This document shows, in pieces, positions 52,883 to 62,585 of a stretch of DNA of 64,000 nucleotides. This DNA is from Pseudomonas asiatica. GTDB lineage: Bacteria; Pseudomonadota; Gammaproteobacteria; Pseudomonadales; Pseudomonadaceae. The translations under genes and the position numbers were made by a program. Location of the stretch: assembly GCF_040214835.1 (NCBI RefSeq), contig NZ_CP157874.1:4552501-4616500 (forward strand). The letters are read 5' to 3'. Position 1 is the first letter of the stretch. Every line of letters starts with the position of its first letter. The notes below the pieces were generated by a model, which saw only the letters and a program-made list of their open reading frames with translations, did not search any database and was not told where the DNA came from.

Positions 52883-55336
52883 ATGCCCGCCGCCACCGAC
52901 CTCGCCAAGGCCTGGTTCGCCAAGCGTGGCTGGAAGCCTTTCGCTTTCCAGCGCCGTGTATGGGCAGCCGTGGACCGGGGCGAATCCGGCTTGCTGCATG
53001 CCAGTACCGGTGCCGGCAAGACCTACGCCGTATGGCTCGCCGCGCTGCGGGCCTTCAAGGCCGAAGCCCAGGGGCGTCATGCTGCACCCTTGCAGGTGGT
53101 GTGGGTTACCCCCATGCGTGCCTTGGCCGCCGACACCGCCCGCGCGCTGCAGTTGCCGCTGGACGACCTGGGCCTGCCCTGGAGCGTGGGCGTTCGCAGC
53201 GGCGACACCGGCAGCGCCGAACGTGCCCGGCAAGCACGGCGCCTGCCCAGCGTACTGGTCACTACCCCTGAAAGCCTTACGCTGCTGTTGACCCGGGCAC
53301 AAGCCCGCGAAGACTTCGCCACGCTGCGCCTGGTAGTGGTGGACGAATGGCACGAACTGCTGGGCAACAAGCGCGGGGTACAACTGCAACTGGCGCTGGC
53401 CCACCTGCGCCACTGGCACCCGAGCCTGCCGACCTGGGGCCTGTCCGCCACCCTCGGCAATCTTCAACATGCGCTGGACGTATTGCTGCCACAAGGCGGC
53501 TTGCTGGTACAAGGCCGACAAGACAAGCCGCTGCAGGTCGATACCCTGCTGCCAACGGCCATCGAGCGCTTCCCCTGGGCCGGGCACATGGGCTTGAAGA
53601 TGCTCGACCAGGTCAGCCGGGAGATCGATGCCAGCACCAGTTGCCTGGTATTCACCAACACGCGGGCACAGGCCGAACTCTGGTACCAGGCCCTGCTCGA
53701 AGCACGCCCCGACTGGGCCGGCCTGATTGCCTTGCACCATGCCTCGCTGGCCCGCGATACCCGTGACTGGGTCGAGCGCAGCCTCAAGCAAGGCAGCCTG
53801 AAGGCAGTGGTCTGCACCTCCAGCCTGGACCTGGGGGTGGACTTCCTGCCCGTGGAGCGAGTACTGCAGATCGGTTCCGCCAAGGGCATTGCCCGCCTCG
53901 TGCAACGGGCCGGGCGCTCCGGCCACGCGCCGGGGCGGCGCTCCCGGGTTACTCTGGTGCCCACCCACAGCCTGGAACTGGTGGAAGCAGCCGCCGCCAG
54001 GCAGGCCCTGGCAGCCGGGCACATCGAGGCCCGTCATTCGCCGCGCTTGTGCATGGACGTGCTGGTGCAACACCTGGTCAGCATGGCCCTGGGCAGTGGC
54101 TTTCACCCGGAGCAGTTACTGGCCGAAGTGCGCAGCACCTGGGCCTTTCGCGAGTTGCGCGACAGCCAGTGGCTATGGGCGCTGGACTTCGTCTGCCATG
54201 GCGGCAGTTCACTCAGCGCCTACCCGGACTACCAGCGCGTCGAGCGCCAGGCCGACGGTGCTTACCGGGTTGCCAGCGAACGCCTGGCACGTCGCCACCG
54301 CATGAGTATCGGTACTATCGTCAGCGACGCCAGCCTGCAGCTCAAGTACTGGAGCAAGGGCGGCGGAGGCAAGGCGCTGGGCAGCGTCGAAGAGGCGTTC
54401 ATTGCCCGTTTGCGCCCTGGCGATACCTTGGTGTTCGCCGGGCGAGTGCTGGAACTGGTGCGCGTGGAAAACATGACCGCCTACGTACGCCGCAGCACCG
54501 CGCGCAAGGCAGCGGTCGCTCGCTGGAATGGTGGCCGCATGCCGCTTTCCAGCGAACTGGCCGACGCACTGGTCGAGCAGCTTGGCGCAGCATCCCAAGG
54601 GTGCTACCAAGGCCCGGAGATGCGTGCAGTGCGCCCTCTGCTGACCTTGCAGGCGCTATGGTCGGCGCTGCCCACCCCCGGCACGCTGCTGGCCGAGACT
54701 TTCAAGTCGCGCCAAGGTTGGCACCTGTTCCTGTACCCGTTCGCCGGACGCATGGCCAACCTTGGCCTGGCCAACCTGATTGCCTGGCGAGTGAGCCGCG
54801 TGCAGCCGCTTTCGGTTTCGATTGCCGTCAATGACTACGGGTTCGAACTGCTCAGCCCGGGCAACGTGGACTGGGCAACGCATCTGCCACAGGCGCTGGT
54901 TACCGAACACCTGCTGGAGGATGTGCTGGCCAGCCTCAATGCTGGAGAAATGGCATTGCGCCGTTTTCGCGAGATCGCGCAGATTGCCGGGCTGGTGTTT
55001 GGCGGGTATCCGGCGGCGCAGAAAAGCCTGAGGCAGATCCAGGCCTCCAGCGGTTTGTTCTATGAGGTATTTCGCAAGCACGACGCCGGCAACTTGCTGC
55101 TGGCTCAGGCACGGGACGAAGTGCTGAATGAGGAACTGGAGATCGAGCGGCTGCACCGTCAATTGCTGAAAATGGGGCAGTTACGGCTGGAGCTGCGCCA
55201 GCTTGAGCGGCCCGGGCCGTTGGCATTTGCCTTGCTGGTGGAAGGCATGCGCGAAACGTTGAGCACCGAGAAACTGGCGGACCGGATTGCCAGGATGGTC
55301 GCGGAACTGAACAGTGCGGCGGACGCTACGGAATGA
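52883..55336 (+). CDS. Ligase-associated DEXH-box helicase (Lhr-like)
   Basis: 817 aa. Motif I is [12 protein letters not shown], motif II is VVDEWHELL (DEWH, in place of DExH), and motif VI is [14 protein letters not shown]. After the two RecA lobes comes the Lhr-type winged-helix and core domain ([20 protein letters not shown]). Family members are 3'-5' superfamily 2 helicases of ligase-associated repair sets. The stop overlaps the pdeM start (ATGA), so these two are translationally coupled. Confidence 0.94.
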   Translation: MPAATDLAKAWFAKRGWKPFAFQRRVWAAVDRGESGLLHASTGAGKTYAVWLAALRAFKAEAQGRHAAPLQVVWVTPMRALAADTARALQLPLDDLGLPWSVGVRSGDTGSAERARQARRLPSVLVTTPESLTLLLTRAQAREDFATLRLVVVDEWHELLGNKRGVQLQLALAHLRHWHPSLPTWGLSATLGNLQHALDVLLPQGGLLVQGRQDKPLQVDTLLPTAIERFPWAGHMGLKMLDQVSREIDASTSCLVFTNTRAQAELWYQALLEARPDWAGLIALHHASLARDTRDWVERSLKQGSLKAVVCTSSLDLGVDFLPVERVLQIGSAKGIARLVQRAGRSGHAPGRRSRVTLVPTHSLELVEAAAARQALAAGHIEARHSPRLCMDVLVQHLVSMALGSGFHPEQLLAEVRSTWAFRELRDSQWLWALDFVCHGGSSLSAYPDYQRVERQADGAYRVASERLARRHRMSIGTIVSDASLQLKYWSKGGGGKALGSVEEAFIARLRPGDTLVFAGRVLELVRVENMTAYVRRSTARKAAVARWNGGRMPLSSELADALVEQLGAASQGCYQGPEMRAVRPLLTLQALWSALPTPGTLLAETFKSRQGWHLFLYPFAGRMANLGLANLIAWRVSRVQPLSVSIAVNDYGFELLSPGNVDWATHLPQALVTEHLLEDVLASLNAGEMALRRFREIAQIAGLVFGGYPAAQKSLRQIQASSGLFYEVFRKHDAGNLLLAQARDEVLNEELEIERLHRQLLKMGQLRLELRQLERPGPLAFALLVEGMRETLSTEKLADRIARMVAELNSAADATE

Positions 55337-55986
55337 CCAACTTCCTATCCATCGAACACCATGGCCAGGTGCTCTGGCTGCTTTCGGACAAGGCCATCTA
55401 CTGGCCAGCCCGCCGTGCCCTGCTGGTGGCCGACGTGCACATCGGCAAGGCAGCAAGCTATCGCGCCCTGCACCAACCGGTACCACGCGGCACCACCGAA
55501 GCGACACTCGAGCGCCTGGATGCATTGCTGGCCGCGCATGATTGCGAGCAACTGATCGTTCTTGGCGATTTCCTGCATGCCCGAACAGCGCGGGCGCCGG
55601 CAACGCTCACCAGGCTGCAGACATGGAGGGAACGGCACAAGGCCCTCAAAATCGTGCTGATACGCGGCAATCATGATCGCAACGCCGGTGATCCACCCGT
55701 GTCGCTCGAAATAGAAGTCATGAACGAACCCTGGCTGCTTGAACCCTTCGCGCTCCAGCACGAACCCGAACCGCACCCCAGCCACCCGGTACTGGCAGGC
55801 CATGTACATCCGGTATTTGTACTGCGTGGCAAGGCTCGGCAACGCCTGCGACTGCCCTGCTTCCTGATCGATGGCCAGGTCAGCCTGTTGCCGGCGTTCG
55901 GTGAATTCACCGGGGGTTGGGAAATCGCGCCCACGAGCGCCAGCCGGGTGTACCTGGCAGGGGCAGACCGTGTCTGGGCGCTCTAG
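55333..55986 (+). CDS. pdeM: Ligase-associated DNA damage response endonuclease PdeM
   Basis: 217 aa calcineurin-like metallophosphoesterase. The metal motifs are DVHIGK (D-x-H), GDFLHAR (GD-x-x-H), RGNHDRN (GNHD) and AGHVHPVF (GHxH). Domain members are Mn-dependent phosphodiesterases or endonucleases that act with the associated ligase and helicase. Last gene of the cassette; four-base overlap with the helicase gene. Ends 10 bases before a convergent small gene. Confidence 0.93.
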   Translation: MTNFLSIEHHGQVLWLLSDKAIYWPARRALLVADVHIGKAASYRALHQPVPRGTTEATLERLDALLAAHDCEQLIVLGDFLHARTARAPATLTRLQTWRERHKALKIVLIRGNHDRNAGDPPVSLEIEVMNEPWLLEPFALQHEPEPHPSHPVLAGHVHPVFVLRGKARQRLRLPCFLIDGQVSLLPAFGEFTGGWEIAPTSASRVYLAGADRVWAL

Positions 55987-55996
55987 CGGAGTTAAC

Positions 55997-56224
55997 TCAG
56001 GCTACAGGCGCCGGAGGAGGCTCATCAGGCAAGGTTGGCTCGCCCGGTTCCATGGGTGGTGTTTCACCGGGCTCCGGCGGTTGCGGGGTATCCGGGTCAG
56101 GCTGGTGGGGCACGCCGCCCGCCTGCATGGGCAGCGGGTGTGCCAGCAGTGACCATGGCAGCAACCCGACGTGATTGGGCTGCAGAACTGCCAGCTTGGC
56201 ACTGATTGCGGGGTGGAGTTTCAT
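55997..56224 (-). CDS. Small proline-rich hypothetical protein
   Basis: 75 aa. The N-terminal half has MKLHPAISAKLAVLQPNHVG, and the C-terminal 40 residues are mainly Pro, Glu, Gly and Asp, hence disordered and acidic. AGGAG lies seven bases upstream, which supports translation. No membrane segment. Its start is 93 bases from the dcd stop on the same strand, so it may be transcribed with dcd by read-through of the palindrome between them. Function unknown. Confidence 0.65.
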   Translation of the reverse strand: MKLHPAISAKLAVLQPNHVGLLPWSLLAHPLPMQAGGVPHQPDPDTPQPPEPGETPPMEPGEPTLPDEPPPAPVA

Positions 56225-56289
56225 TGGCTGCTCCTGACAAGGCCGCTGCGCATCATGCGCACCGGCGTTATCCAGTTGGAGTGCCAAAG

Positions 56290-56309
56290 GCGCGGGGAAT
56301 TCCCCGCGC
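56290..56309. terminator. Perfect 20-bp palindrome after dcd
   Basis: GCGCGGGGAATTCCCCGCGC is fully self-complementary, nine bases beyond the dcd stop on the minus strand. It gives a hairpin with a tight AATT loop (CTTTGG follows). Terminator-like, though without a T-run. Confidence 0.6.
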
Positions 56310-56317
56310 TCGTCGGT

Positions 56318-56884
56318 TCAGGTACGCGGCAGGGTGACGCCGCGTTGGCCCTGGTACTTGCCGCCACGGTCCTTGTACGACACTTCGCACTCTTCGTCGG
56401 ACTGCAGGAACAGCATCTGGGCCACACCTTCGTTGGCGTAGATCTTCGCCGGCAGCGTGGTGGTGTTGGAAAACTCCAGTGTCACATGGCCTTCCCACTC
56501 GGGCTCGAGCGGAGTGACGTTGACGATGATGCCGCAACGGGCGTAGGTGCTCTTGCCCAGGCAGATGGTCAGCACATCACGCGGAATGCGGAAATACTCG
56601 ACGGTGCGCGCCAGGGCGAAGGAGTTCGGCGGGATGATGCATACGTCGCTCTTGATGTCGACGAAACTGCCGGCATCGAAGTTCTTCGGGTCGACGGTGG
56701 CCGAATTGATGTTGGTAAACACCTTGAATTCGTCGGCGCAGCGCACGTCGTAGCCGTAGCTGGAGACGCCGAAGGAGATCACCCGGCTGTCCTGTTCGCC
56801 GCGCACCTGGCGCTCGACGAACGGTTCGATCATGCCGTGTTCCTGCGCCATGCGGCGAATCCACTTGTCCGATTTGATGCTCAT
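56318..56884 (-). CDS. dcd: dCTP deaminase
   Basis: 188 aa, normal length. The core [21 protein letters not shown] contains the conserved dCTP-binding and catalytic region (the Glu in the L-E-P-x-W-E-G motif), and [11 protein letters not shown] and QRGVTLPRT are typical. It converts dCTP to dUTP, the main bacterial source of dUMP for thymidylate. It begins [19 protein letters not shown]. It is the first gene of its strand here, divergent from the cold-shock gene by 328 bp. Confidence 0.96.
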   Translation of the reverse strand: MSIKSDKWIRRMAQEHGMIEPFVERQVRGEQDSRVISFGVSSYGYDVRCADEFKVFTNINSATVDPKNFDAGSFVDIKSDVCIIPPNSFALARTVEYFRIPRDVLTICLGKSTYARCGIIVNVTPLEPEWEGHVTLEFSNTTTLPAKIYANEGVAQMLFLQSDEECEVSYKDRGGKYQGQRGVTLPRT

Positions 56885-57212
56885 GGCGGGGTGTCCTGAA
56901 GAGTTGCGAGGTGAAAATTCGAGACGCGCATCTTACCGGTCCCGGCGCCCAGGTTAAAGTTCCATGCCTCATCCCGCGCCGGGCGGGGGCTGCAGCCGCC
57001 GTCGATCCGAATTTGCGTAAAGCGTCTTCTGACCATTGGCAGGTTGCGGAAAGTGGGGTAAGGTGGCGCCACTGTGCTGCACGTGACACCGAGAATCTCT
57101 AGTTTGATGCACGATCCTGATCGGCCCATCGCTGAATTTTCTGCTCTCTTTGCGCTCAGTCCCGGCCAGGGTTTTTCCTGACCGTTATCAAATTGTCCAA
57201 GGAGACAGAAAA
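56885..57212. other. 328-bp intergenic region between dcd and the cold-shock gene
   Basis: It has no credible gene. The right 150 bases become AT-richer and probably hold the promoter and a long 5' leader of the cold-shock gene, a common arrangement in csp genes that fold differently at low temperature. I cannot predict that structure. GGAG is eight bases before the ATG. Confidence 0.5.
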
Positions 57213-57422
57213 ATGTCCAACCGTCAATCCGGTGTTGTTAAGTGGTTCAACGATGAGAAAGGCTACGGCTTCATCACCCCTCAGTCGGGCGACGACCTGT
57301 TCGTGCACTTCAAAGCCATCCAAGCTGACGGCTTCAAAACCCTGAAAGAAGGCCAGGCTGTTACTTTCGTCGCTACCCGCGGCCAGAAAGGCATGCAGGC
57401 TGAAGAAGTTCAGATCGCCTAA
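57213..57422 (+). CDS. Cold-shock protein (CspA family)
   Basis: 69 aa, a single OB-fold cold-shock domain. The RNA-binding motifs RNP1 (KGYGFI) and RNP2 (LFVHF) are intact, as is the N-terminal [16 protein letters not shown]. Such proteins bind single-stranded RNA and DNA and act as RNA chaperones at low temperature or during growth. AAGGAG lies upstream of the ATG; the frame is open further upstream without a start. A strong terminator follows. Confidence 0.96.
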   Translation: MSNRQSGVVKWFNDEKGYGFITPQSGDDLFVHFKAIQADGFKTLKEGQAVTFVATRGQKGMQAEEVQIA

Positions 57423-57446
57423 GTCGATCGAAGCTTCCTAGCTTTC

Positions 57447-57475
57447 AAAAAACCCGCCTTCCGGCGGGTTTTTTT
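57447..57475 (+). terminator. Intrinsic terminator of the cold-shock gene
   Basis: The stem AACCCGCC / GGCGGGTT with loop TTCC is flanked by an A-run and a T-run of seven, so it works well on the plus strand and probably also on the minus strand. Confidence 0.94.
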
Positions 57476-57498
57476 ATGCCTGGCCGAAAGACCGAGTC

Positions 57499-57590
57499 GG
57501 CCTCTTCGCGGGTAAACCCGCTCCCACAGGGACAGCGCGGTACTTGAAGGCTGCGCTGTCCCTGTGGGAGCGGGTTTACCCGCGAAGCAG
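57499..57590. repeat. Inverted REP pair
   Basis: Left GGCCTCTTCGCGGGTAAACC then CGCTCCCACAG; right its complement CCTGTGGGAGCGGGTTTACC. Placed between the cold-shock terminator and the apbC stop. Confidence 0.9.
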
Positions 57591-57607
57591 GCGACTCGGT
57601 CTGCCAG

Positions 57608-58702
57608 TCAATCTTCGCTGATGGTAATGCTAGGCATCGCCGGCGCAGCAGCTTCCTGCAGCACGATCCGCGCGCCCACCTGGCGGGCCAGTTCCTGATA
57701 GACCATGGCAATCTGGCTTTCCGGCTCGGCGATCGCCGTCGGCTTGCCACTATCGGCCTGCTCGCGGATCAGCATCGACAGCGGCAACGATGCCAGCAGG
57801 TCGACACCATACTGGCTCGCCAGCTTCTCGCCACCGCCTTCGCCGAACAGGTGCTCGGCATGGCCGCAGTTCGAGCAGATATGCACGGCCATGTTCTCCA
57901 CCACGCCCAGCACCGGGATGTTGACCTTGCGGAACATCTCCACGCCTTTCTTGGCATCCAGCAAGGCCAGGTCCTGTGGGGTGGTGACGATCACCGAACC
58001 GGCCACCGGTACCTTCTGCGCCAGGGTCAGCTGGATGTCACCGGTGCCCGGCGGCATGTCGATCACCAGGTAATCCAGGTCGTCCCAGGCGGTCTGGGTC
58101 ACCAGCTGCAGCAGCGCGCCGGAAACCATCGGGCCACGCCATACCATCGGCGTGTTGTCGTCAGTCAGGAACGCCATGGACATGACTTCCACGCCATGGG
58201 CCTTGATCGGCACGAACCACTTCTGCTCGCGAATCTGCGGGCGGGTGCCTTCGGCGATGCCGAACATCACGCCTTGGCTGGGGCCATAGATATCGGCATC
58301 GAGAATACCCACCCGCGCACCCTCGCGGGCCAGCGCCAGGGCCAGGTTGGCCGCGGTGGTCGACTTGCCCACACCGCCCTTGCCCGAGGCCACGGCGATG
58401 ATGTTCTTGACGTTGGCCATTGCCGGCACCTGGGCCTGGGCCTTGTGCGCGGCCACCACGCAGTCGATCGACACCTGGGCACTGCTGACGCCCTCGAGGT
58501 TGCCGATGGCGGTCTGCAACACCTGGGCCCAGCCGTTCTTGAACAGCCCTGCGGCATAACCCAGCTGCAACTGCACGCTGACCTGCCCGCCCTGGATATC
58601 GATGGCGCGCACGCAGCCGGCGCTGACCGGGTCCTGGTTCAGATAGGGGTCGGTGTACTGGCGAAGCACGCCTTCGACGGCGGCACGGGTGACGGCACTC
58701 AT
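57608..58702 (-). CDS. apbC: Iron-sulfur cluster carrier ATPase ApbC (Mrp)
   Basis: 364 aa. An N-terminal MIP18/DUF59-like domain (about 1-90) is followed by a P-loop ATPase with deviant Walker A GKGGVGKS (108-115). The C-x-x-C cluster ligand is in HICSNCGHAEHLFGEG. It forms a homodimer that transfers [4Fe-4S] clusters to target enzymes. The start at 58702 is preceded by GGGAG five bases upstream. It is divergent from metG across 158 bp, a common arrangement in this genus. Confidence 0.95.
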   Translation of the reverse strand: MSAVTRAAVEGVLRQYTDPYLNQDPVSAGCVRAIDIQGGQVSVQLQLGYAAGLFKNGWAQVLQTAIGNLEGVSSAQVSIDCVVAAHKAQAQVPAMANVKNIIAVASGKGGVGKSTTAANLALALAREGARVGILDADIYGPSQGVMFGIAEGTRPQIREQKWFVPIKAHGVEVMSMAFLTDDNTPMVWRGPMVSGALLQLVTQTAWDDLDYLVIDMPPGTGDIQLTLAQKVPVAGSVIVTTPQDLALLDAKKGVEMFRKVNIPVLGVVENMAVHICSNCGHAEHLFGEGGGEKLASQYGVDLLASLPLSMLIREQADSGKPTAIAEPESQIAMVYQELARQVGARIVLQEAAAPAMPSITISED

Positions 58703-58860
58703 GGAGACTCCCAATGGCAAACTGAATGTAAAACAGACGCCTATCCTAACCCGTCAATCGTCAGCAGATGCGCATGCGGGGTGAAATATCTTCGCCAGCC
58801 CTTTATAGTGGCCGATCAACCTCATTTTTACCCCGTCGCCAGATAAGTAGCCGAGCCACC

Positions 58861-60900
58861 ATGTCCGAGCCACGTCAGATTCTCGTCACCAGCGCCTTGC
58901 CCTATGCCAACGGATCGATCCACCTTGGCCATATGCTCGAGTACATCCAGACAGACATGTGGGTCCGCTTCCAGAAGCTGCGCGGCAACCAGTGCATCTA
59001 CGTCTGCGCCGACGACGCCCACGGTTCGGCCATCATGCTGCGCGCCGAGAAGGAAGGCATCACCCCGGAACAGCTGATCGCCAACGTCCAGGCCGAACAC
59101 AGCAGCGACTTCGCCGACTTCCTGGTGGACTTCGACAACTTCCACTCCACCCACAGCGAAGAAAACCGCGAGCTGTCGGGCCTGATCTACGCGCGCCTGC
59201 GTGACGCCGGGCATATCGCCACCCGTTCGGTGACCCAGTACTTCGACCCGGAAAAGGGCATGTTCCTCGCCGACCGTTTCATCAAGGGCACCTGCCCCAA
59301 GTGCGCGGCCGAAGACCAGTACGGCGACAACTGCGAGAAATGCGGCGCCACCTACGCGCCCACCGAGCTGAAGAACCCTAAGTCGGCGATCTCCGGCGCC
59401 ACCCCGGTACTGCGTGATTCCCAGCACTTCTTCTTCAAGCTGCCAGACTTCCAGGCCATGCTGCAGCAGTGGACCCGTAGCGGCACGCTGCAGGACGCGG
59501 TAGCCAACAAGCTGGCCGAATGGCTGGACTCGGGCCTGCAGGAATGGGACATCTCCCGCGACGCGCCGTACTTCGGCTTCGAGATCCCGGGCGAGCCAGG
59601 CAAGTACTTCTACGTGTGGCTGGACGCACCAATCGGCTACATGGCCAGCTTCAAGAACCTCTGCGCACGCCGCCCGGAGCTGGACTTCGACGCGTTCTGG
59701 AACGAGGGCTCCAAGGCCGAGCTGTACCACTTCATCGGCAAGGACATCGTCAACTTCCACGCCCTGTTCTGGCCAGCCATGCTCGAAGGCGCCGGCTTCC
59801 GCAAGCCGAGCGCGGTCAACGTGCACGGCTACCTGACCGTGAACGGCGCCAAGATGTCCAAGTCGCGCGGTACCTTCATCAAGGCCCGCACCTACCTCGA
59901 CCACCTGCAGCCGGAATACCTGCGTTACTACTACGCGGCCAAGCTGGGCCGTGGTGTCGATGACCTGGACCTGAACCTGGAAGACTTCGTGCAGAAGGTC
60001 AACTCCGACCTGGTCGGCAAGGTGGTCAACATCGCCAGCCGCTGCGCCGGTTTCATCCACAAGGGCAACGAAGGCGTGATGGTGGCTGGCGATGCCGCAC
60101 CGGAGCTGACCGAAGCCTTCCTGGCGGCCGCCCCGTCGATCGCCGACGCCTATGAAGGCCGCGACTTCGGCCGTGCCATGCGCGAAATCATGGCGCTGGC
60201 CGACCGTGCCAACGCCTGGATCGCCGACAAGGCCCCATGGTCGCTGGCCAAACAGGAAGGCAAGCAGGATGAAGTGCAGGCCATCTGCGCCCAGGGCATC
60301 AACCTGTTCCGCCAACTGGTGATTTTCCTCAAGCCGGTCCTGCCGGTACTGGCTGCCGACGCCGAGGCCTTCCTCAACGTGGCACCGCTGACCTGGAACG
60401 ACCACCAGTCGCGCCTGGAAAACCACCTGCTGAACCCGTTCAAGGCGCTGATGAGCCGTATCGAACCGGCCAAGGTCGAAGCCATGGTCGCAGCCAGCAA
60501 GGAAGACCTGCTGGCCGCCGAAGCCAAGGTCCCGGCCGGCAACGGCGAGCTGGCCAAGGACCCGCTGTCGGCGGAAATCGAGTTCGACACCTTCGCAGCC
60601 GTCGACCTGCGCGTGGCACTGATCGTCAAGGCCGAGGCCGTGCCGGGTGCCGACAAGCTGCTGCAACTGACCTTGGACATCGGTGACGAGCGCCGCAACG
60701 TGTTCTCCGGCATCAAGTCGGCCTACCCCGACCCGTCCCAGCTGGAAGGCCGCCTGACCATGATGGTGGCCAACCTCAAGCCACGCAAGATGCGCTTTGG
60801 CGTGTCCGAAGGCATGGTCATGGCGGCCGGGCCTGGCGGTGAAGAGATCTACCTGCTGAGCCCGGACAGCGGTGCCAAGCCGGGCCAGCGCATCAAGTAA
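58861..60900 (+). CDS. metG: Methionyl-tRNA synthetase
   Basis: 679 aa. Class I synthetase with the HLGH-like signature H21-L-G-H24 and KMSKS at 331-335. The zinc knuckle has C145, C148, C158 and C161 (CPKC and CEKC). The anticodon-binding helical domain follows, then a C-terminal Trbp111-like tRNA-binding/dimerisation domain from about residue 580 ([20 protein letters not shown]). It charges initiator and elongator tRNA with methionine. Single gene, divergent from apbC; REP pair follows. Confidence 0.98.
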   Translation: MSEPRQILVTSALPYANGSIHLGHMLEYIQTDMWVRFQKLRGNQCIYVCADDAHGSAIMLRAEKEGITPEQLIANVQAEHSSDFADFLVDFDNFHSTHSEENRELSGLIYARLRDAGHIATRSVTQYFDPEKGMFLADRFIKGTCPKCAAEDQYGDNCEKCGATYAPTELKNPKSAISGATPVLRDSQHFFFKLPDFQAMLQQWTRSGTLQDAVANKLAEWLDSGLQEWDISRDAPYFGFEIPGEPGKYFYVWLDAPIGYMASFKNLCARRPELDFDAFWNEGSKAELYHFIGKDIVNFHALFWPAMLEGAGFRKPSAVNVHGYLTVNGAKMSKSRGTFIKARTYLDHLQPEYLRYYYAAKLGRGVDDLDLNLEDFVQKVNSDLVGKVVNIASRCAGFIHKGNEGVMVAGDAAPELTEAFLAAAPSIADAYEGRDFGRAMREIMALADRANAWIADKAPWSLAKQEGKQDEVQAICAQGINLFRQLVIFLKPVLPVLAADAEAFLNVAPLTWNDHQSRLENHLLNPFKALMSRIEPAKVEAMVAASKEDLLAAEAKVPAGNGELAKDPLSAEIEFDTFAAVDLRVALIVKAEAVPGADKLLQLTLDIGDERRNVFSGIKSAYPDPSQLEGRLTMMVANLKPRKMRFGVSEGMVMAAGPGGEEIYLLSPDSGAKPGQRIK

Positions 60901-60915
60901 CAAAACCTGCTGGAC

Positions 60916-61002
60916 CTTGTGGGAGCGGGCGTGCCCGCGAAACTGACTACGCGGTGCATGGCACCGGCGTTGCCGGTGTTCGCGGGCACGCCCGTTCCCA
61001 CA
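60916..61002. repeat. Inverted REP pair
   Basis: Left TTGTGGGAGCGGGCGTGCCC then GCGAA; right TTCGCGGGCACGCCCGTTCC then CACAA. GCGTGCCC variant loops; one base change in the right copy (GTTCC for GCTCC). It separates metG from the rnfA-like gene. Confidence 0.88.
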
Positions 61003-61065
61003 ATGACTCCGGCACCTTGATGCCAAACCCGGACAATCGCCCCGATTCCCGGCTATCGTCATCTC

Positions 61066-61614
61066 ATGAGCGACTACATCCTGGTCCTGATCAGCGCTGC
61101 GCTGGTCAATCACCTGTGCCTGCAACAACAGCCATTCCCCAGGCTGCACCTCCACGTGCACGGCCTCGCCTGCGCACTGTGCATTGCCTTGGGCGTGACC
61201 GGCGCACAACTACTGGTGCGCGGGGTGCTTGCCCCGCTGCAGGCCCAGGACCTTGCCCTGTTCCTGTTGTTGCCCTGGCTGGCCGGGCTCGCCTGGGGCG
61301 TGCCATGGCTGCTGACAAGGTGGCGCCCGAGCTGGCCGGTGACGCAACTGCCCGCGCTGCTGTTGAGCAACGCGGTAGTACTGGGGTTGGCCCTGCAACA
61401 GGCAAGCGACGACAGCACATGGCTCGCTACCTTGCTGCAAGGCCTGCTGGCCGGCGGCGGCTTCTGGCTGGCGTTGGTGTTGTTCGCCGACCTGCGCCAG
61501 CGCAGCGCTCATGCCGACGTCCCCAGGGCAATGCGCGGCCTGCCCATCGAAGTGCTTGGGGCCGGGGTAATGGCCATGGCGTTTTCCGGCTTCAACGGGC
61601 TGTTCGCCCAATGA
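61066..61614 (+). CDS. rnfA: RnfA-like (Rnf-Nqr domain) membrane subunit, divergent
   Basis: 182 aa, about six hydrophobic helices. The N-terminal DYILVLISAALVNHLCLQQQ matches the RnfA/RsxA start (xDYxLxLIxxxLVNN), and LPALLLSNAVVLGLALQQAS matches the second half-repeat (canonical TTNCAVLG). The iron-ligating cysteines of those half-motifs (GLCPF, TNCA) appear to be missing here. In normal Rnf complexes RnfA and RnfE together hold the cluster that crosses the membrane. First gene of the short A-D-G-E operon. The start has no clear ribosome binding site. Position between metG and an rnfD-like gene supports the call. Confidence 0.75.
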   Translation: MSDYILVLISAALVNHLCLQQQPFPRLHLHVHGLACALCIALGVTGAQLLVRGVLAPLQAQDLALFLLLPWLAGLAWGVPWLLTRWRPSWPVTQLPALLLSNAVVLGLALQQASDDSTWLATLLQGLLAGGGFWLALVLFADLRQRSAHADVPRAMRGLPIEVLGAGVMAMAFSGFNGLFAQ

Positions 61615-62585
61615 CCGCCAAGCCCGACCCGCGGCTACGCACCAGCATGGGCCTGGTGTTGCTGGCCTGCGTACCTGGCCTGCTGGCGCTGTTCTGGCTG
61701 CATGGCTGGAGTGTGCTACTGAACCTGTTGCTGTGCGCCAGCGCCGCGCTGCTGTGCGAGGCGTTGTTGCTTACCTTGCGAGCACAACCGCTGCGCACGG
61801 CGCTGAACGACGGCAGCGCGCTGGTGACCGCCGTGCTGCTGGCCGCCGCCCTGCCCACCCTGGCACCCTGGTGGTTGCCTGTGGTCGCAGCCAGCGTTGC
61901 CATCGGCATCGGCAAGCAGGCCTTTGGCGGGGTCGGGCGCAACCTGTTCAACCCGGCCATGGTCGGCTACGCCTTCGTGCTGCTGAGCTTCCCGTTGCAG
62001 ATGAACCATTGGCCGGGGCCGACACCAGGCCTGCTCGACAGCCTGCAGCTGGTGTTCGCCGGCGGCGAGCAGATCGATGCCTGGGCCCGGCCGACACTGC
62101 TCGACGGCCTGCGCCACAACCGCAGCCTGACCATCGATGAACTGTTCGCCAGCCACCCGGGCTTCGGCAGCATCGGTGGGCAGGGCAGCGAATGGGTCAA
62201 CCTGGCGCTCCTGCTGGGCGGCCTGTTTTTGCTGCAACGCAAGGTGATCAGCTGGCATGCGCCGGTTGGCCTGCTGGCAGGGTTGTTCCTGTTCAGCCTG
62301 CTGGGCTGGAATGGCTCGGGTTCGGACTCCAACGGCTCCCCCCTGCTGCACCTGTTCTCCGGCTCGACCATGATGGCGGCGTTCTTCATTGCCACCGAAC
62401 CGGTGTCCGGCCCCCGGCAGGAGTGGGCGAAGCTGGGGTTCGGCCTGGGGGCGGGCCTGCTGATCTACCTGATCCGCACCTGGGGCAGCTACCCGGACGG
62501 TACGGCGTTCGCCATCCTGCTGATGAACCTCATGGCGCCGAGCCTCGAACGCCTGGCTTTGCAGCGCCAGCAGGTTGCACGATGA
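61611..62585 (+). CDS. rnfD: RnfD-like flavoprotein membrane subunit
   Basis: 324 aa, about nine helices. Conserved RnfD pieces include ALNDGSALVTAVLLAAALP, IGIGKQAFGGVGRNLFNPAM and GYAFVLLSFP, plus SGSTMMAAFFIATEPVSGPR and WGSYPDGTAFAILLMNLMAP. The residue that takes covalent FMN in other RnfD proteins (S/T-x-A-T) is replaced by the context ARPTLLD; the Thr is kept but the flanking residues are not. The start overlaps the rnfA stop (ATGA). No rnfB or rnfC lies before it. Confidence 0.85.
   Translation: MTAKPDPRLRTSMGLVLLACVPGLLALFWLHGWSVLLNLLLCASAALLCEALLLTLRAQPLRTALNDGSALVTAVLLAAALPTLAPWWLPVVAASVAIGIGKQAFGGVGRNLFNPAMVGYAFVLLSFPLQMNHWPGPTPGLLDSLQLVFAGGEQIDAWARPTLLDGLRHNRSLTIDELFASHPGFGSIGGQGSEWVNLALLLGGLFLLQRKVISWHAPVGLLAGLFLFSLLGWNGSGSDSNGSPLLHLFSGSTMMAAFFIATEPVSGPRQEWAKLGFGLGAGLLIYLIRTWGSYPDGTAFAILLMNLMAPSLERLALQRQQVAR

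Noticed and set aside
57020..57060. MraZ-like GTGGG repeats before the cold-shock gene
   Set aside because: Only one GTGGGG is clear, the repeat spacing is absent, and mraZ is not nearby.
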